Shown piece after piece: positions 1 through 11,411 of a DNA stretch of 64,000 nucleotides (its first letter is position 1; each line of letters opens with the position of its first letter). The stretch comes from Aedes albopictus (taxonomy: Eukaryota > Arthropoda > Insecta > Diptera > Culicidae). The notes below the pieces were generated by a model that worked only from the letters and a program-made list of their open reading frames with translations, did not search any database and had not been told where the DNA came from. Location of the stretch: the NCBI RefSeq assembly GCF_035046485.1, contig NC_085137.1, positions 440,824,334 through 440,888,333 of the forward strand. Direction: 5' to 3'. Made by a program: the position numbers and the translations under genes.

Positions 1-750
1 CTCCACACCGCTTATTCGATTCGTGACCAGATTCTATGCCTTCTCACAAAATTTGAACTCATTTGGTTGAAAATTGAGAGTGCACAAGCCCTTCAAAGTT
101 TGTATGGGAATTACTATGGGAAAACGATGTTTTTCATTCAATCGACCGTAGTATTTTCCCAAGTGCCCTAGAGCGTTAGTTGACCCTTGTTACGTCTAGG
201 CTACTCTATCAGCTACAACTTTGCTGAAGACTGTATTCAAATCGCATACCTTATTAATTAGTTATCGATTTTTATCCAGAATCTAAATCTTTACTCATGA
301 TGTTTAAACTATTCGGTGGGCATCACTGCATTTTGCAGCGAAACATAGTAGCCATGATTTCAGTGTGCTATCTTTGGCGCCATATGCAGCAATGTTGCCT
401 GCTGGGAAGCTGGAGGATCACTGTTAAAGTTTGTCCAGTTGGGTACAAATCGATAACTAATTAATGAGGCGTGCGATTTGAATGCAGTCTTCGGCAAAGT
501 TGTAGCTGATAGAGTAGCCTAGACGTAACAAGGGTCAACTAACGCTCTAGGGCACTTGGGAAAATACTACGGTCGATTGAATGAAAAACATCGTTTTCCC
601 ATAGTAATTCCCATACAAACTTTGAAGGGCTTGTGCACTCTCAATTTTCAACCAAATGAGTTCAAATTTTGTGAGAAGTTATAGAATCTGGTCACGAATC
701 GAATAAGCGGTGTGGAGCAAAAACGATTTTTTGAACCACGCTACTGTATA
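1..750. mobile_element. Foldback element with long inverted arms (left edge at window start)
   Basis: The first 278 bases are repeated in inverse orientation at 440-717 with few mismatches. The outer ends read ctccacaccgcttattcg and cgaataagcggtgtggag. The ~160-bp centre is not palindromic. The right side carries on with gcaaaaacgattttttg, and since the window opens exactly at the palindrome edge the element probably starts upstream. No coding capacity is visible. Long arms without an ORF fit a non-autonomous foldback DNA transposon. The motif cttcggcaaagttgt also occurs in other repeats of this window. Confidence 0.8.
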
Positions 751-1432
751 TCATAATATGTTCCTGGAAGACCAATTTAATCACTTGTTTTGTTAGATCA
801 ATTACAACTCAATAACAGTGAATTTGAAAACATGTTTTGTTGTGTTATTATTTATCACATATTTGTACATTCTCAATAGTAGAATTATAACTGAACTTGT
901 TCTACAACCAAATATATTATTAAAATGTTATTTAGTAGGTGTATCCTAAATACTTGATCATAACAAAATAAGTTCACCCAACAAAACGTGTTATAGAAAA
1001 GTAATACTTTGATAAGTTTATTATAACAAATCATGATATAAAATCAGACTATTCTGTCGTTATAAATTTACTATTATCCTCTGCTCGGGACACATCGTGA
1101 TTGAATTCACACCATCTTCTTAATTGTTGACAGCATTTCCTTTTCCTCAAAACACGGTCTGCCTTATTTAACTTCTCAGAGAGACATCGAAGGAATCCGT
1201 GTTCTATACAGAGCAAATAACACTAGTTTACAAAATAAAACGAAAGTCGTGAACTTGTGTCAACGACCGAAATTTTTGAAGCACAATTTAGCGCTGATTT
1301 TGAATCCGTGCTTCAAAAAATTTTAAGTAGAACAGTTTTCGAGTTTTAGCTCAATATTGAGTTTTACAACTTTTTAAAATATGGAATCTACTAAAATTCA
1401 AATATCTTGCGTTTTGTTCAACCAACTGGAAG
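718..1432. other. AT-rich intergenic sequence, no gene seen
   Basis: No coding region, tRNA or tandem repeat was recognised. A small imperfect hairpin lies at 1270-1323 (aaatttttgaagcac pairing with gtgcttcaaaaaatttt). Confidence 0.5.
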
Positions 1433-2384
1433 TATTTTCTCATTTTTTCGGTTTTTGATTTTTTATAAAATAACGAAGCAATATTTTCAAAATCGGTTCT
1501 CGTGCACATGTAGAGTAACATTTTAGGTTTTGTCCTCCAGCCGCATTTTCCTTCAAGGACGAGAGCTGCAATGGAATACCGGATTATTACAATTGAACGA
1601 ACATCAACAGATACAAAACAAACTTACCGTAGCTATCCAATGTTTCGCTCCGGAAAATCCACGAAGAATCTTTCTGATTCGAAGCAGATTACGCCGGATT
1701 TTGATAAAATTATTCATCAACAAATTGGTCGCCGCCAGCTGCTGCTCGACGAGCGTGAAGTGTGATTTGTTTTCAATTTTGTCATTCACTACTACAAAAA
1801 AGCGCAACAATTTGTCAAACTGTTGGGCAAATGTTGTGTACAGTAAAATGCACAGGTGTGAGTGGGTTGCTCAAACGTGAAAGCTAACCATATGCTATAA
1901 GATCAGTTCGTATTCCTACAATTTAGAACGACTTTTTATCCCCATATTATTTAACACTGCATGTATACTACGCCATACTGTTACTGTTTGACATAGTTCA
2001 TTCAAATTGTTATTTACGGTATGAAATCTCCAGATTCATATGTTTCAACATAAACTGACCTATTTGACATAGAGTAACATAACCAGTTAGAGAGAATTTA
2101 CTGTTTGGACGGCATGGCAAACTGTATTTTTCTATGCCGGTATGGATCAAGATATCTCCTGATTTTTTTTCCAGGAGGAAAATGTTTTTCGTTTTTGCAA
2201 AAAACATTTTTTTGTGAAATTTTATTTAAAAATGGTTTCTGCAAAAACTAAAAACATTATCCATCTGGAAAAAAAATCAGGAGATACCTTGATCCATACT
2301 CTACATGTGCACGAAAACCGATTTTAAAAATATTGCTTCGTTATTTTTATAAAAAATCAAAAGCCAAAAAGTGAGGAAAAGAAA
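1433..2384. mobile_element. Inverted-repeat element with a nested inner palindrome
   Basis: An ~80-bp segment at 1433-1513 returns in inverse orientation at 2299-2384; both carry aaatcggtt followed or preceded by cgtgcacatgtag. A second inverted pair sits just inside the right arm, at about 2143-2210 and 2230-2299, sharing gatcaagatatctcctg. Short open frames of 64-116 codons at 1530-1880 overlap on both strands and resemble nothing known. It is probably a decayed TIR element, but no target duplication was found. Confidence 0.5.
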
Positions 2385-2902
2385 TTAAGAACTGAATATA
2401 ATACCAATCCATCATCTAAATGCAGGTTTTACGTCAGATTGAAGAAATTCACGATATTGACATGTTTTAGGGACGATTTCCTTAAATTTTAGCAAAATTT
2501 CCAAAAATACGTGAAAAAATATATTTTTTTCAGTAAGAAAAAAAAACAATTTTAAAATTCATTCTCAACGTTTATTTAACATATCATATGTTGCAGTAAA
2601 AAAAATCAGCTCAATCGGGTCATGGATAACGAAGAATGAGATGTGTGAAGTGAGTGACTTTGCTTAAAAATAGAACAATAATCGATTTCAAATCATCAAC
2701 CTTGTATGGAAAGTCGAAAAAGTTTCCGCTCAACTGTAATTTTCATACATTCGCGTTTTCAAACTCAGGACATGATTCTATACCAAACATGATCATCAGC
2801 TTACCGAGTTCAAAAATGCTGTAAAGTAGTGTATTCGGAGAGAATCCTTAAATAATATCCTCATGAATTTTTGGATAAATAATTGGAATAAACTCACAAG
2901 GT
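2385..2902. other. AT-rich intergenic sequence, no gene seen
   Basis: No coding or RNA feature was recognised. Confidence 0.5.
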
Positions 2903-4476
2903 ACCGTAAACCGGGGTCAAATTGATCATTCGGGGTGAAATTGATCACTCGCGTACTACATTATAATTCCATACTAGGAACTCTTAAGCGTCGTAATGAT
3001 CTTAAACTTTTTACGTCATCTGATTCGTAGATGTCTAGAAATGAGTGTAGACTTTTAATATTTGGGAAAAAGTTAGTTTTGCTTTATTTTTTTAAGGAAT
3101 TTGCAATGTATTTCTCATTTAGCTGAAATTATTGCTGCTAAACAATCAATTGCTAATAGGACTTCCCGTGAATTCTCTGTTTTTACATTTTTGTGGAGCC
3201 TTGGTTGGGATGTTATGCAGCTAATCAAAACATGAAATTGTTATAAAAAGTTCATTTTTTGAAGAAATAGCATAGCATAGCATAGCATAGCATAGCCGAC
3301 CGTACACATCCTGGGGTGGCTGTCGTTAGAGACGTTTAATGCGCCAGAAAAGTTGCCTGGGACTTGACAAACCTTTCATTTAACGAACTCTCGACACCTG
3401 GCCAGGTCCTTACGATCAGCGGGGATGGGGAGGAAATGTTGATTAGATATCTACTCAGAATATGTCCAAGAACTTGGCCCACTTCATAGATATCTGGAGT
3501 TGGATGTGGATGGGGTTTAATGGGAAGCTTTCCTTGGCGAAAAAGCGCATGACATTTTTTTTATAAATTTAGTTTACCTCATTTACCTGGTTAACGCTGA
3601 AAAAGTAAACATTAGTTTATAGTAGATATGATATTTTAAATAAAGGTAGATTACGGCACGATTGAATAATACTACGGAGGCTCACTTTAGCCGCCCCAAA
3701 ACAAACCGACCGCGATCGATATGTACACACGCAAAACAGCGACGATTGCCGAAATGCAATCGGGTGGCGTAGGACCAGCCGGATCATCAGCCAAATCACG
3801 AAAATTGGCTCACACATTTTCACACGAAAAATTTGCTGTCGAACGTAAAAAAACACACGCACTCGCGGTCACTGTCTACTCTACTTCGATCTCATCAAAA
3901 GATTTTTTCTATTTATTGTATAAATATGTATGTTTCGGCTCAGTGCGACGCACAAGCAGAACCGATCCCTCCAGGGTTATCGGAACTTCCCAATAAATGT
4001 TTACAACGCGAGGAAAAAAAAATGGCGAGGAAAAAAAAGTTCATTTTTTGAAGAAATAGTCATTTATTGTAATAGAAATCACTTATTTCAAATGAAATTG
4101 CCTACCTTCAGGCGTTTAAGGGGAAATTTCGAAATTTAATTTTGCATTTAAAGTATTAAATTCACTAGTTGTAAGATTTTAGACGCGTTATTCGGTTTCA
4201 GAAGAGCAAAATTAAGCAGTGAAGGAAACTTTCCTTTCCAACCAATGCTTAATTGTATTCTGATCAATTTCGCCCCAAAGTGGCATTTCCAATATTTTGA
4301 TATTTGAAGTTATTTAACTTAAAGTTTAAATTTGTTGAACAAAATTCTGTCACATGGTTGCATGGAGATCTACTGGGTACTGGTTTTACAGAAATTCTTT
4401 TGGCAATATTTGAACAGGCACTGATGTTATCCGCAAAAGTTGTTTTAAAGTGATCAATTTGACCCCGGATTACGGT
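2903..4476 (+). mobile_element. TIR element (CCGTAAACCGGGG family), copy 1, interrupted
   Basis: The left end reads accgtaaaccggggtc and the right end gaccccggattacggt, giving ~25-bp terminal inverted repeats. Without the insertion at 3271-4033 and one copy of its duplicated target, the element is about 785 bp. That matches the uninterrupted inverse copy at 11412-12195 in length and almost base for base. There is no ORF, so it is a non-autonomous DNA transposon (MITE-like). A GTAC flanks both ends, so the exact target duplication is ambiguous. Confidence 0.85.
3271..4033 (+). mobile_element. Retroposed insertion with 26-bp target duplication
   Basis: The 26 bases at 3245-3270 (core gttcattttttgaagaaat) are repeated at 4034-4059, and the inverse sister element at 11412-12195 has a single copy, so 3271-4033 is an insertion. 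Its left end is five CATAG units (3271-3295). Its right end has AATAAA at 3993-3998 followed by two A-runs, like a polyadenylated 3' end. A 91-codon open frame at 3721-3996 is not recognised. The last ~180 bases have related A-tailed copies on the minus strand at 56440-56745. A target duplication of this length with an A-tail indicates LINE-type retroposition. The CATAG tract could instead be the tail of a minus-strand element, making the insertion composite. Confidence 0.75.
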
Positions 4477-4478
4477 AC

Positions 4479-5218
4479 TACATTGTAATTCCATACTAGG
4501 GACTCTTAAACGTCGTAATGATCCTAAATTTTTACGTCATCTGGTTCGTAGATGTCTAGAGATGAGTGTAAACTTTTATTTTTCTAGAAAAAGTTAGTTT
4601 TGCTGTATTTTTTAAAGAAATTTGCAATGTATTTCTCATTTAGCTGAAAGCATTGCAACTAAACAATCGATTGCCAATGGGAATTCCCGTGAATTCTCTG
4701 TTTTAACATTTTTGTGAAGCCTTGGTTGGGAAGTTATGTAGCTAATCAGAACATGACGTAGTTAAAAAAAAAAAGTTCATTTTATGATTAAATAGTCATT
4801 TATGGTGATAGAAATCATTTATTTCAAATGAAACTGTCTACCTTTAGGCGTTTAAGGGTTAATTTTAAAATTTAATTTAGCATTTAAATTAATAAATTCA
4901 CTAGTTGTAAGATTTTAAACGCGTTATTCGGTTTTAGAAGAGCCAAATTAAGCGGAGAAGGAAATTTTCCTTTCCAACCAATGCTTAATTGTGTACTGAT
5001 CAATTTCGCCCCAAAGTTGCATTTCCAAGTTTTTGATTTTTGGAGTTATTTAACTTAAACTTTAAATTTGATGAACAAAATTTTGTCACATGGTTCCTTG
5101 GAGATCCACTGGGACCGGGTACTGGTTTTACAGAAATTCTTTTGCCAATATTTGAATTTCCACTGATGTTATCCGCAAAAGTTGTTTTAAAGTGATCAAT
5201 TTGACCCCGGATTACGGT
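4479..5218 (+). mobile_element. TIR element (CCGTAAACCGGGG family), copy 2, 5' truncated
   Basis: This copy abuts copy 1, starts about 45 bp inside the consensus at tacattgtaattccatacta, and ends with gaccccggattacggt. It has more substitutions relative to copies 1 and 3. It lacks the retroposed insertion, so it gives a second empty site. The head-to-tail junction shares the GTAC at the end of copy 1. Confidence 0.8.
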
Positions 5219-5220
5219 AC

Positions 5221-6950
5221 TTCTGCAACAATTCCCGAAGCCACTGTAGGGAGAAACGTCTGAAAAAATTCTCGCAGAAATTCGTGAACGGCTATACGGA
5301 TGAATCCCTGGATATTGTCAAAGGAATTCTTGACGAGTTTTCGGAAGAACTGCTGCACCTCTTGGAAAAGTTCCTGGAGAAATTTATAGTAGAGTAGGAG
5401 TTCCCGCAGACACTACTGATAGATTTTCTGTCGGAAATAATTTTGCGATGAAGTTTCCAGTATTTCCCGGGGAAATTCTGAAATTCTCCGAGGAATTTCT
5501 TAATGTTTTTTTTTTAAACTGGAACTGGAATTTCTGGAAGAGAAATGATCCACTGCAAACAACAATTTCCAGATCAATCACTGGAAAAGAGGAAGTTTAG
5601 GACTAGATCATCAAGGATTTTTTGGAAGAATTCACGAAGGAACATTGAGGGAAATTCTTAAAGCAAATTCCGGGTGAATTGTAAGAGAAACCACACGAAA
5701 AAAATTTGTACGGAACTTCCTACAAGAATCCCCAGAAAAAAAAAACTGCTATGAGTCCTTGTCCCAGCCAACACACGATCGCATATGCTGTTGAATAGGT
5801 TGCTAAAGTTTTTTTTAATTTATCTTTATTCGTGAATTTTAACTTAGGCTAAAGGATGCTAGTGTTGGCTGGTGTTGGCGAAACTACTGGGAAATTTAAG
5901 GCGGTACCATTGGAGATTTTTGGCGTAATCTTGGAATTCCTAGTGAAGCTCCCATATGTAATATGTATTCACGAGTGAAACCGTCTTGAAAGAAGTTCCA
6001 GTGGAACTTCATAGGGAATTCACGGAAAAACTTCCAGAGAAATTTCTAGTGGAACTCCTCAAAGCATGCCCGATGGAACTTCTAGAGAAATTTTCACTGG
6101 AACTTCTAAATGAATCCCTGGAAATTTCCAGTGGAACTGCTGAAAGAACTCCCGGTGGAACTCTTGGAAAAGAACACGGTGAAATTTTCTCGTAAAACTT
6201 TAGACAGAATTTCTGGAATTCCCGGTGGAACTTCTAAAGCAAAAAAAATTCAGTGAAACTTAGAGAAATTCCCAGTGGAGTTCCAAAAGTAATTCTCGTT
6301 GGAGCTCTTAGTAGAATTTCTGATAATACTTACTCCCAGACGAATTCCGCTGGAATTCCCAATGGGAATTTTGATTGAACTCCTTGATTCGATTCTCAAC
6401 AAAACTCTGGGAGAATTCCCGGTGAAATCCCTAGAGGATTTTCTGCTGATACTCCTGGATGGGTTTTCCATGAAACTTTTAGAGGTATTCCCGATGGAAT
6501 TCTGGGGGGAATTAACGATGAATCCCTTAGAATTCCCGGTGGAACTTCTAGGAAAATTCCTGTTAGAGCACCTAGAGGAACTCTTGATAATACTCCTAGA
6601 GGAATTCCCAGTGGAACTTCTAGAGAAATTACTAGAGGAATTTTCGATGGAGCTCCTAGAGGAATTCTCTCTGGAACTTCTGGAGAATTCCCGGTGGAGT
6701 TCCTAGAGAAATTCCCTGGAGGTACCCCCAGTGGAATATTTAGAGAATCTATTGGAAGAATTCCCAGAGCTTTCGACGGAGCTCGCAGTGGATCCTTTAG
6801 AGAAATTTTCGGTGGAACTTGCATAGGGATTCTTGACGATACTCCTAGAGGAGTTTCCTGTGAAACTCATACAGAAAGGTCTAGTGAAATATCTTAAAGA
6901 ATGTCTAGAAGAGTCCACAAAAACAGCCGGTAAGACCTCGTTTATTTCTG
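5221..6950. repeat. Decayed minisatellite of the GAATTC/GGAGGAA type
   Basis: The tract repeats motifs such as cagtggaacttctagaga, ggaattcccggtggaac and ctagaggaattc at roughly 24-bp spacing with heavy divergence. Because the period is a multiple of three, several frames are open on both strands (135 codons at 6299-6706 plus, 142 codons at 6396-6824 minus) with L/E/F-rich or P/S/G-rich translations. These are repeat artefacts. It is related to the fresh array at 30425-33105. Confidence 0.75.
5764..5872. mobile_element. Miniature inverted-repeat insertion, 109 bp
   Basis: Perfect 11-bp ends ccagccaacac (5764-5774) and gtgttggctgg (5862-5872) enclose non-repetitive sequence that breaks the decayed minisatellite. 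No clear target duplication was found. Confidence 0.4.
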
Positions 6951-7015
6951 CAGAGGAATTATATTTTCATAATTTTATTACTGCGAATTACATGATTTTG
7001 AATAAAAAAAAAACC

Positions 7016-7101
7016 TAATTCTCGGATACTTATTCAAAACGACGTATCAACATAGGATTTGCGTGTATTATACGTCGTTTTGAAAAAGTATCCGAGAATT
7101 A
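7016..7101. mobile_element. 86-bp hairpin element
   Basis: The 31-base arms 7016-7046 and 7071-7101 are inverse complements with one mismatch, separated by 24 bases. The outer ends are taattctcggatac and gtatccgagaatta. It may be a very small MITE or a transcribed hairpin. Confidence 0.65.
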
Positions 7102-7289
7102 ATCCGTCTAGCTGTGTTGACGCTTTTCTCGTGCCTTCTAAACCCATTTCGACAAAACTCAAATGGCATTATCGTGAATATCTCACTTTTATACGTTTGA
7201 AAAAAATTCATTTCATGAAACCAGAAATCATATCGTTTATTTGGCTTTTGAAGTTTGAGCCGTATACTCTTGACAAAACCGCAATCTTT

Positions 7290-8265
7290 AATTTTCAGCC
7301 ACCATTTTGGATTTAAGTCCGCCATCATGGATATTCTGGTTGCCATTTTGGACTCCAGACTTATTCCCCAGATATACCCATATTGAAAGGTTCTAGAGCC
7401 TCGAACTCCATTAAACAGCCGCCATTTTGGATATTCAGGTCGCCATTTTTGAACTCATGTCATTTTATACATATCAAACATACTCGGATTTCATGATTTT
7501 AGATCCTAAACCTCCATTAAACAGCCACCATATTGAATTATGAGACACCACCTTGGATAATCTGGTCGACAGTATTGAACTCTGGGCATCTACCAAATAC
7601 CAAATCTCATACCAAATATACTCATATTGCATGATTTTAATATCCTAGGTTTTAATGAATAAAACACCAAACACCAGCCGCAATCTTCAATTTTGAGCCG
7701 CCATCTTGGATATGTTGGTTGTCATTTCTGCACTCAAGACTTCTTCCCTATACCAAATATACCCATATCACATGGGCCCAAATCATAAAGGCCTAAAACT
7801 CCAAGATACATCTTCAATTTGGAGTAGCCATCTTAAATATTGGACCACCAACTTGGTATTTTGGTCGTCTTTTTTTGACTCCATACCAAATATGGTTTTA
7901 GAGCCTACAACGCCATTGAGCAAACGCCATCTTGAATTTTAAGCCACCATCTTGGATATTCTAGCCACCATTTTTGAACTCCATCTTCCCCATATCAAAT
8001 ATACTCATATTGCTTGGTTTTAGGGCTTAAAACACCATTAAACAGCTGCCAACTTGAAGTTGGAGCAGTCATCTTGGCTTTTAGATCGCCATCTTGGGTA
8101 TCCTGGTCGCCGTTTTTGGACTCCGGACATCTTCCCTATACACAATGTACCCATATTGCATGGTTTTGGAGCCTCAACATCATTAAACAGCCGACATCTT
8201 AAATTTGGAGCCTTCATCTTGAATATTAGGCTGCCATCTTGAGTTTTGGGCCGTGTGTTGATTTT
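7290..8265. repeat. Dispersed 'GCCATCTTGGATATT' repeat array
   Basis: Degenerate units contain gccgccattttggat, ggtcgccatttttggactc, ataccaaatatacccat, tgcatggttttagagcc and cattaaacagccgcc in recurring order, with a period of roughly 300 bp or less. The same family recurs at 58365-59290, and a scrap on the opposite strand lies at 47738-47875. No protein is supported. Confidence 0.7.
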
Positions 8266-8329
8266 CGCACAAAATTCGTCAGCTATGCCAAAGGCTACAA
8301 AAATTGCCGCAGTTTGATGTGTCTTATGA

Positions 8330-8680
8330 TGGGGCTTGGTTCAGTTTTATATACGGTCAGTTCTACCGGTGCTGGTCCGGATCACTGAAATGACCTTATC
8401 TGCGGAACGCCTTGACCGAAACGAACCATTTTTAATAGCAAACGATGCGGTGAAATTCCGGTTCGATTCGAGCTATAATCCGAAAAATCGGCCAATGAGA
8501 AGTGCCTTAAAAGTGAGTAAACTTATTTTGCGCACAGACATACATACATACACACATACAGACATCATCTCAATTCGTCGAACTGAGTTGATTGGTATAT
8601 GTGACTTGACCCTCCGAGCATTCTATCTAAAATTCGTTTTTTGAGTGAACATAGCCATTCAGTAAGCAAAAAGCATGGAA
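8330..8680. repeat. Dispersed repeat, copy 1 (plus)
   Basis: The part from the CATA/CACA-rich tract at 8540-8565 through catcatctcaattcgtcgaa and cttgaccctccgagcattc to about 8680 matches, in inverse orientation, 16105-16240. The 102-codon frame at 8336-8644 lies within repeat sequence and is not considered a gene. Confidence 0.6.
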
Positions 8681-9655
8681 CTTAGCGCAAATTGGTCTAT
8701 TTTGTGAGTTAAAATTTTAGAAATGTTTTGAATTTAAACCAACTAATTGGCTCATCCCTAAAAACGATTCAATAATATCAGACGTTTAAATTAAAGAAAG
8801 AATAGAATAACGCTGATTTTTGCCGCTGCCGGAGCAGTTCAGTATGATTTGCCGTAGTGATGGCATACAGTGGCGAAATGTCGCTTCTGACCACGTTGAT
8901 AAGAAGTACACAATCACTGGACACTACTGTTATGAATATTTATCGATAAGTTCGTTCCATGTTATAAAAATAACTGATTTTAAATGATATATAGAATTAA
9001 AGAATATCTTAATGCAGGGATTTTCAGATCATGCACCGCGGTATACTCGGTGCATCACAAAGCCTCTACAAGTGCACCGTGGCACTGTTGTCGGCTAGTA
9101 TTTTGCCTTGACTTCAAAATGCATACCTTATTTCATCGAAGAAATGAGATCAAGATAGGCAAATGTATTGGAAGGTGTTCCGTGTTCTTCTAAACGTTCT
9201 TCTTAATAAATCGTTAGGGATATCCCCAGCTACCTCCGAGTTAACTGAAAGATATTTATATTGCAAGAATGTCGTTAAAAATCGCAGAAGTAATCAAACT
9301 AGTAAACCTGAAAAGGGATCAATCAATGATCTCGAAACCAGTTCTCAAGGTATTATACTGAAAACATGTTAATGATTTCTAATGAAATCTTCATCTCACT
9401 TTCTAATGCGGTGGCCAGAGTACCGAAGACATTTACAAAAAATCTTGCCAGTTATACTCCGAAGATCTGAAAATGAATTTAACATAGTTATCTCCAAAAA
9501 TCCAGTAATGGTTTTCGAAAAACATCAACCACTCTCAACCACCATGCTAGGAACCATCCTGAGATAAACACAGGACTTCGCTGAGGGCTTCCAAAAAAAA
9601 AAAAAAAAAGTTTGGAATTTCATTATAAATCAGCAGAAGAGCTCACTCAGCTTTC
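8681..9655. other. Unassigned stretch with two unrecognised short open frames
   Basis: Plus-strand frames of 69 and 61 codons at 9163-9372 and 9382-9567 have varied composition rather than repeat composition, but I recognise neither. Splice signals or a promoter could not be tied to them. An A-run lies at about 9594-9609. Confidence 0.35.
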
Positions 9656-9659
9656 CACA

Positions 9660-11225
9660 GCACGGTGCTTCATTTACCGATATTATGAAAAAAAATATAC
9701 CATCAAAACCTGAAACGCCATTCTCTTTCTTTATCATTCCTACACCTCTGGACAAATTTAAAAAAAAAATCGGTAGACGAAATTTTGAGTTAAGCCCTTT
9801 TAAAGGGCCTAACCCCTAAAAATTCAGGGTTTCTATAGAAAAACATAATATTTCATAACGGAAGCATGCTTCTGCCAACAAAATTTGAAACGCCATTCTC
9901 TTTCTTTATCATTCCTACACCTCTGGACAAATTAAAAAAAAAATCGTTAGAAGAAATTTTGAGTTACGCCCTTTTAAAGGGCCTAACCCCTAAAAAGTCG
10001 AGGTTTCTATAGAAAAACGTCATATTTCATAACAGAAGTATGCTTCTGCCATCAAAACCTGAAACGCCATTCTCTTTCTTTATCATTCCTACACTTCTGA
10101 ACAAATTTTTAAAATAATCGTTACACGAAATTCTGAGTTACGCCCTTTTAAAGGGCCTGACCCCTTAAAAATCAGGGTTTTTATACAAAATCATCATATT
10201 TGTATTGATGTTTGTATAAAAATTGGCCATTACGCTAATATAAGGGAAGTATTTTCAAACATGTAGGAAGCAATCATTTTTGTATCAATTGCCATTCATA
10301 GTGTGGGACGTAAGTTTTCTGTATTGCTTTTTTATAGACAAAACAAGCGATGACATGCGCCTTTGTAATTCGTTAGTTTTATTGGTGAATGCCGTTTCCA
10401 ATTAATAAACATACAAAAATAAGGATTGAGATGATCAATTGTAATGATAGTTCTATATTTAGCTGCTAAACTACGTTACCGAAGAATAAACATGATTAAA
10501 TGAAACTAAGTTTTATAATAATTCTACTATAACTACTTTTGGCCTTCAAATGGGCGTAACTGGAGAATTTGACCAACATTATTTTTGAAATTCAGTTTAT
10601 GGGTGTGCGATAACTATATAAGTGAAAAAGTAAATGAACTGTCGTTTATGTTTTTCATTGTATATTGTTCTGGCTATAATAGTAAATGAAGCCAACAACG
10701 TCCGTATCCTACAGGTTAAATAATACTTCCCTTATACTGGCGTTATGGCTTATTTTTATACAAAATGCCATCAATATTAGTGCATAGTATCAAATTGTAG
10801 CATTATTAATGATATTTTTTTTATTATTTGGGACTTTGAAGCATGCTTCCGTTATGAAATATGATGTTTTTCTATAGAAACCTTAATTTTTAGGGGTCAG
10901 GCCCTTTAAAAGGGCGTAATTCAAAATTTCGTCTAACGATTATTTTAAAAATTTATCCAGAGGTGTAGGAATGATTAAGAAAGAGAATGGCGTTTCAAAT
11001 TTTGTTGGCAAAAGCATGCTTCCGTTGTGAAATATGATGTTTTTCTATAGAGACCCTGATTTTTTAGGGGTTAGGCCCTTTAAAAGGGCGTAACTCAAAA
11101 TTTCGTCTAACGATTTTTTTTTTAAATTTGTCCAGAGATGTAGGAATGATAAAGAAAGAGAATGGCGTTTCAGGTTTTGATGGTATATTTTTTTTTTGAT
11201 AATAACGGTAAATGAAGCACCGTGC
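9660..11225. mobile_element. 1.57-kb foldback element with tandem repeats in its arms
   Basis: The outer ends gcacggtgcttcatttaccg and cggtaaatgaagcaccgtgc are perfect inverse complements. Each arm carries ~170-bp units with cgccattctctttctttatc, cctacacctctggac and cttttaaagggcctaac: three units on the left (9700-10210) and two inverted on the right (10830-11215). A further inverted pair lies inside (10199-10256 with 10715-10775, sharing tataagggaagta). The trinucleotide aca flanks both ends, a possible 3-bp target duplication. There is no ORF of note, so it is a non-autonomous element. Confidence 0.8.
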
Positions 11226-11411
11226 ACAGGATATCCCCAGCTAGAAAATATGCCAAGTTGAAGAGCTGTGTCACTCGTACAACACAAACATCACAAATAA
11301 TTGAAGAAAAATGCAGTCAATGACAATCATACTTGCAATCATAGCTGCAGTGAGGGAACAAAAAATTTACACAAATGTAAGCCGATTTAGAAAATATGAC
11401 CAATTCGAAAA

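Noticed and set aside
6299..6824. Leucine/glutamate-rich (plus) and proline/serine-rich (minus) frames
   Set aside because: Both are frames of the decayed minisatellite, with the same cause as 30520-31896.
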